From Candidatus Latescibacterota bacterium (GTDB taxonomy: Bacteria; Latescibacterota; UBA2968; UBA8231), in assembly GCA_022819745.1 (NCBI GenBank), contig JAJEGS010000035.1:124001-188000 (forward strand): 64,000 bases of DNA, given 5' to 3'. This document shows positions 61,293-64,000 of the stretch, in pieces (the stretch's first letter is position 1; each line of letters begins with the position of its first letter). Under the pieces are notes generated by a model. It ran no database searches. It saw only the letters and a list, made by a program, of their open reading frames with translations, and was not told the DNA's origin. A program made the translations under genes and the position numbers.

Positions 61293-62480
61293 CTATATTA
61301 CCCCCCCAGCCCGCAACGCCTCCACCTCCCCCTCCGTCAGCCCCAAAACGCCGCTTAAGACCTCCTCGGTATGCTGCCCCAACAAGGGCGCTGGCCCGCG
61401 CAACTCGACCGGCGTCGCGGAAAACCGCAGCGGCGAGTTGGCCACCGTCTGGCGGCCTGCAACCGGATGCTCCAGCTCGACGATCATATCCCGCGCCGCC
61501 ACCTGTTCATCGCTAAAGACCTGCCCCACATCGCACAACGGCCCGCTCGGTACGCCGGCCTCAGCTAGTATATCACACCATTCCTCAACGGTTTTCTCGG
61601 CCAGCACCCGCTCCAAAATCGGTTCCAATGCCGCGTGATTCTCGGTGCGGAGCGCATTACTGGCAAAGCGCGGATCGTCGGCTAACGTGCCAAGGCCCAA
61701 AGCGTCACAAAGCTGCCGCCAGAGCCTATCATTGCCCGCGGCAATGACGATGTGTCCATCGCGGGCGGCAAAAAACTGAAAAGGCGTAATAGCCGGATGC
61801 CGCGATCCGAGCGGCTGGGGCACTTCGCCAGATACGGCGTAGCGGGCGAGGGCGTTTTCCAACAAGGCCACCTGACAGTCGAGCATGGAAATATCGATTT
61901 GCTGCCCCTCGCCGGTGCGCCGCGCCCGCTCTAAGGCCGCGAGAATGCCAATCGCCCCAAAGAGAGCCGCACTCAAGTCGGCAATCGACGAACCGACCCG
62001 CACCGGCGGGCCATCGGGCTGCCCGGTGATGCTAGCCAGTCCCCCCATCGCCTGAATGAGTACGTCGTACGCGGGCCGCTGTGCGTACGGCCCGGTCTGG
62101 CCAAAACCCGAAATCGACGCGTACACCAAGCGCGGATACAACGCGTGCAGGTCCGCGTACCCCAACCCAAAGCGATCCATGCTACCAGGGCGAAAGTTCT
62201 CAATCAACACGTCGCACTCGCCGGCCAAACGCCGCGCCAAATCCTGGCCCTGCACCTGCCGCAAGTCGATCGTCGCGCTCTTCTTACCTCGGTTGACGCT
62301 GGCAAAGTACGCGCTCTCGCCGTTTTGAAACGGCCCAAATCCCCGCGCCTCGTCGCCCGTACCCGGTAGCTCGACCTTGATCACTTCCGCACCCAAATCG
62401 GCCAACACCATGGACGCGTACGGCCCGGCTAACACCCGCGTCAAGTCGAGCACCCGCACTCCATCCAATAAATGTTCCAT
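61293..62480 (-). CDS. Class III (CaiB/BaiF) CoA-transferase
   Basis: A 395-residue family III acyl-CoA transferase. N-terminal DLTRVLAGPYASMVLADLGAE is split by the family's conserved residues, with NRGKKSATIDL, and the catalytic Asp168 in SSIADLSAAL. It moves CoA between carboxylic acids such as succinate, formate/oxalate or mesaconate; the substrate is unknown. It follows the GHMP kinase gene by one base and precedes the Uma2 gene with no gap, forming a three-gene minus-strand unit. Confidence 0.9.
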   Translation of the reverse strand: MEHLLDGVRVLDLTRVLAGPYASMVLADLGAEVIKVELPGTGDEARGFGPFQNGESAYFASVNRGKKSATIDLRQVQGQDLARRLAGECDVLIENFRPGSMDRFGLGYADLHALYPRLVYASISGFGQTGPYAQRPAYDVLIQAMGGLASITGQPDGPPVRVGSSIADLSAALFGAIGILAALERARRTGEGQQIDISMLDCQVALLENALARYAVSGEVPQPLGSRHPAITPFQFFAARDGHIVIAAGNDRLWRQLCDALGLGTLADDPRFASNALRTENHAALEPILERVLAEKTVEEWCDILAEAGVPSGPLCDVGQVFSDEQVAARDMIVELEHPVAGRQTVANSPLRFSATPVELRGPAPLLGQHTEEVLSGVLGLTEGEVEALRAGGVI

Positions 62481-62481
62481 C

Positions 62482-64000
62482 TCAATTCCCTTGGGGCGCG
62501 GCGAGCAAACCGGCTCCTTCGCCGGGCACGGCCACTGCTAGCTCTGGCTCATGGCCCAGCTCCGTGCGCAACATCTCGGCAAACGCGGCGCGGCGTTCCC
62601 CATCGACAAACGCACGGTGAACTAGCCCGCCGATGTTGCCGCCCCAACCAGCGCCCAGCCGCTGCACGGCCCCTGCCGTTGGTCCCTCGGCGGTGAGAAA
62701 CCGATTGACCACCCGCACAGTCCGATCATAGGCCGACGTCATCCGCCCATAGCCCCCCGGCAAAAAGCGCAGTTGCGCTCGCTCTTCCCCGCGCTCGGCT
62801 CGCTCTGCAAGCTGCGCCAAAACCTCGTCTTCGACCTCTCGGTCCAGATCGCCGTCGTGCGAGATGCGGATCAGTTCCAAGGCCGTGGCCATATCGCCCG
62901 CATTGAGGTAGGCGAGCATACCGGCCACCCGGTCCTGCTCGGCCAATCCATAGATGCAGCGTCGGCGAATAAACAACGGCGTATCCTCGGATAAAAGCTG
63001 GAACTTGCCGGCGACCTCCCGCTGACACATGGCGTCGAAATGCGCCCCGACTCCGGCTGCTTGCGCTTCGGCGGCTAGCTGCGCCAGACTGGTCTGCCGA
63101 GGCAACTGGCCCAAGACCCGGTACAGCTCTGCAAGCGACAGCCCCAGCGACTCGGGCTCGATATCCCGGATATAGCGGATGCTCTCGCGCACAGCGTTGT
63201 CTTTGCCCAACCGAGGCAAAATCAACTCGCGGGCGATAAACGCGCCGAGCGGATAGGCAATGACCGTCTCTTCTTTGACGGCCTCGTCGTATTCACGCAC
63301 GATGCCGCTGTCGAGCACTAAAGCGGCGTACTCGTCAGGCAACGCAGCCTCCCCTTGCACGCGGGCCGGAAAGACGCCGACGCCGACCAGCTTGCCCGCC
63401 CGACCCAAGATCATCCCTCCGTGGTCAGCCGTGCCGCCGCGAGTACCCCGCATCCACTCCGAGGTACCCAGCCCATCGACTAAATCCGCCTCGGGCATAT
63501 CGCGGCGTGGATCCAATCCGTGAACCCCCATCGTCGCCAGTGCCGTCGCCACCACCAGTGCCGAAGACGAGCTCATGCCCCCGCTAGGCGAGACACTGCT
63601 CCACACCAGCCCATCGAAACCGCCCAAGGCCAAACGATCGCGGAAATAACTCTCCAAGTACACAAGCTGTCCCTCCACCAACGCCGACCAATCGCTGGCC
63701 AAGGCACTACCCATGTGCTCTAGGCGCTGGCGGCAAACCTGACCCGCGTAATCCATCAGCGCCTGCCGCTCGGCCACGCGGGCCTTCGGCAGAATCGTCT
63801 CCAAGTCTATTTCAATGGGCGTGAAGCGATCGGCGGGCGCACCTCGGCTGCGCAGGAAACTGGCAAGCCGCACCCGCCGACTGGAGGCCGCCCGCGCCAC
63901 CACCAATGTATCCGCTCCGCGCACGGCCATCCGCACCGAGGGCATGCCTCCGTAGTCAATGTGCATACCCATGACGTTCATCTGTCCAGGGCAACGCGCC
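62482..64000 (-). CDS. Galactokinase-like GHMP kinase (5' end beyond the window)
   Basis: The open frame continues off the right edge, so the start is missing. The visible first residues (CPGQMNVMGMHIDYGG, across the edge of the ATG at 63981) align with the galactokinase signature PGRvNLxGEHTDYnGG, meaning that ATG is internal. The GHMP ATP loop is SPSGGMSSSSAL and motif 3 is GAGWGGNIGG. At least 505 residues are present, longer than GalK (about 390). GHMP kinases phosphorylate galactose, mevalonate, heptose or related alcohols; the Met in place of Glu in GMHIDY suggests a substrate other than galactose. Confidence 0.82.
   Translation of the reverse strand, partial: ARCPGQMNVMGMHIDYGGMPSVRMAVRGADTLVVARAASSRRVRLASFLRSRGAPADRFTPIEIDLETILPKARVAERQALMDYAGQVCRQRLEHMGSALASDWSALVEGQLVYLESYFRDRLALGGFDGLVWSSVSPSGGMSSSSALVVATALATMGVHGLDPRRDMPEADLVDGLGTSEWMRGTRGGTADHGGMILGRAGKLVGVGVFPARVQGEAALPDEYAALVLDSGIVREYDEAVKEETVIAYPLGAFIARELILPRLGKDNAVRESIRYIRDIEPESLGLSLAELYRVLGQLPRQTSLAQLAAEAQAAGVGAHFDAMCQREVAGKFQLLSEDTPLFIRRRCIYGLAEQDRVAGMLAYLNAGDMATALELIRISHDGDLDREVEDEVLAQLAERAERGEERAQLRFLPGGYGRMTSAYDRTVRVVNRFLTAEGPTAGAVQRLGAGWGGNIGGLVHRAFVDGERRAAFAEMLRTELGHEPELAVAVPGEGAGLLAAPQGN

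Overview
The window looks like a chromosomal contig from a Gram-negative bacterium: it carries an outer-membrane autotransporter, apolipoprotein N-acyltransferase, a lipoprotein with a clear lipobox and LysM envelope proteins. Housekeeping genes (lepA, hemW, aspS, rpsT, a primary-type sigma factor, argG, mdh) are scattered among many small catabolic operons rich in amidohydrolases, Gfo/Idh/MocA oxidoreductases, cupins, DapA-like lyases and a phytanoyl-CoA dioxygenase. From memory this mix is typical of uncultured, often marine or host-associated lineages such as Latescibacterota or Poribacteria; that placement is inference. Starts at TTG and GTG with good ribosome binding sites are frequent, and many genes touch or overlap.

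Layout. 1-9.4 kb: minus-strand metabolic genes (secreted unknown protein, SDR, Ca2+/Na+ antiporter, amidohydrolase; then dioxygenase, DapA-like lyase, HAD, methyltransferase, malate dehydrogenase) with argG on the plus strand behind possible ArgR boxes. 9.5-15.6 kb: metallohydrolase, sigma factor with a near-consensus promoter, tRNA-Tyr, hemW-lepA and a sulfotransferase-like protein. 15.6-20.6 kb: a 1653-residue autotransporter with twelve Ig-like modules. 20.9-24.5 kb: HNH nuclease, rpsT, and a cysM / JAMM protease / MoaD-like carrier / cysK cluster that looks like protein-thiocarboxylate cysteine synthesis. 24.6-34.8 kb: aspS, a lipoprotein and LysM protein, phoH-pgpH-ybeY-corC, initiator tRNA, a sigma-region-4-like protein and lnt. 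34.9-48.4 kb: two minus-strand catabolic operons. The second is interrupted by an AAA ATPase plus a TOPRIM (DUF4276-like) gene whose reading frame breaks at an A8 run. 48.6-51.8 kb: D-aminoacylase-like hydrolase, small lipoprotein-like protein and a cytochrome P450.

52.0-60.7 kb is an accessory region. An AAA-ATPase/PD-(D/E)XK protein is followed by a two-gene operon encoding a 1869-residue protein (zinc fingers, SF1 helicase, RQC-HRDC-HTH, RecQ helicase, phosphoribosyltransferase) and a DprA-like protein. The RecQ-PRTase plus DprA pairing matches the RqlHI/PsyrTA type of toxin-antitoxin defence system, but the fused SF1 helicase half is not part of that system as I know it. This is the strongest candidate for something new in the window.

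60.8-64 kb: Uma2-type nuclease, class III CoA-transferase and a galactokinase-like GHMP kinase cut off by the right edge. Short 10-bp-unit repeats occur in three intergenic spaces.
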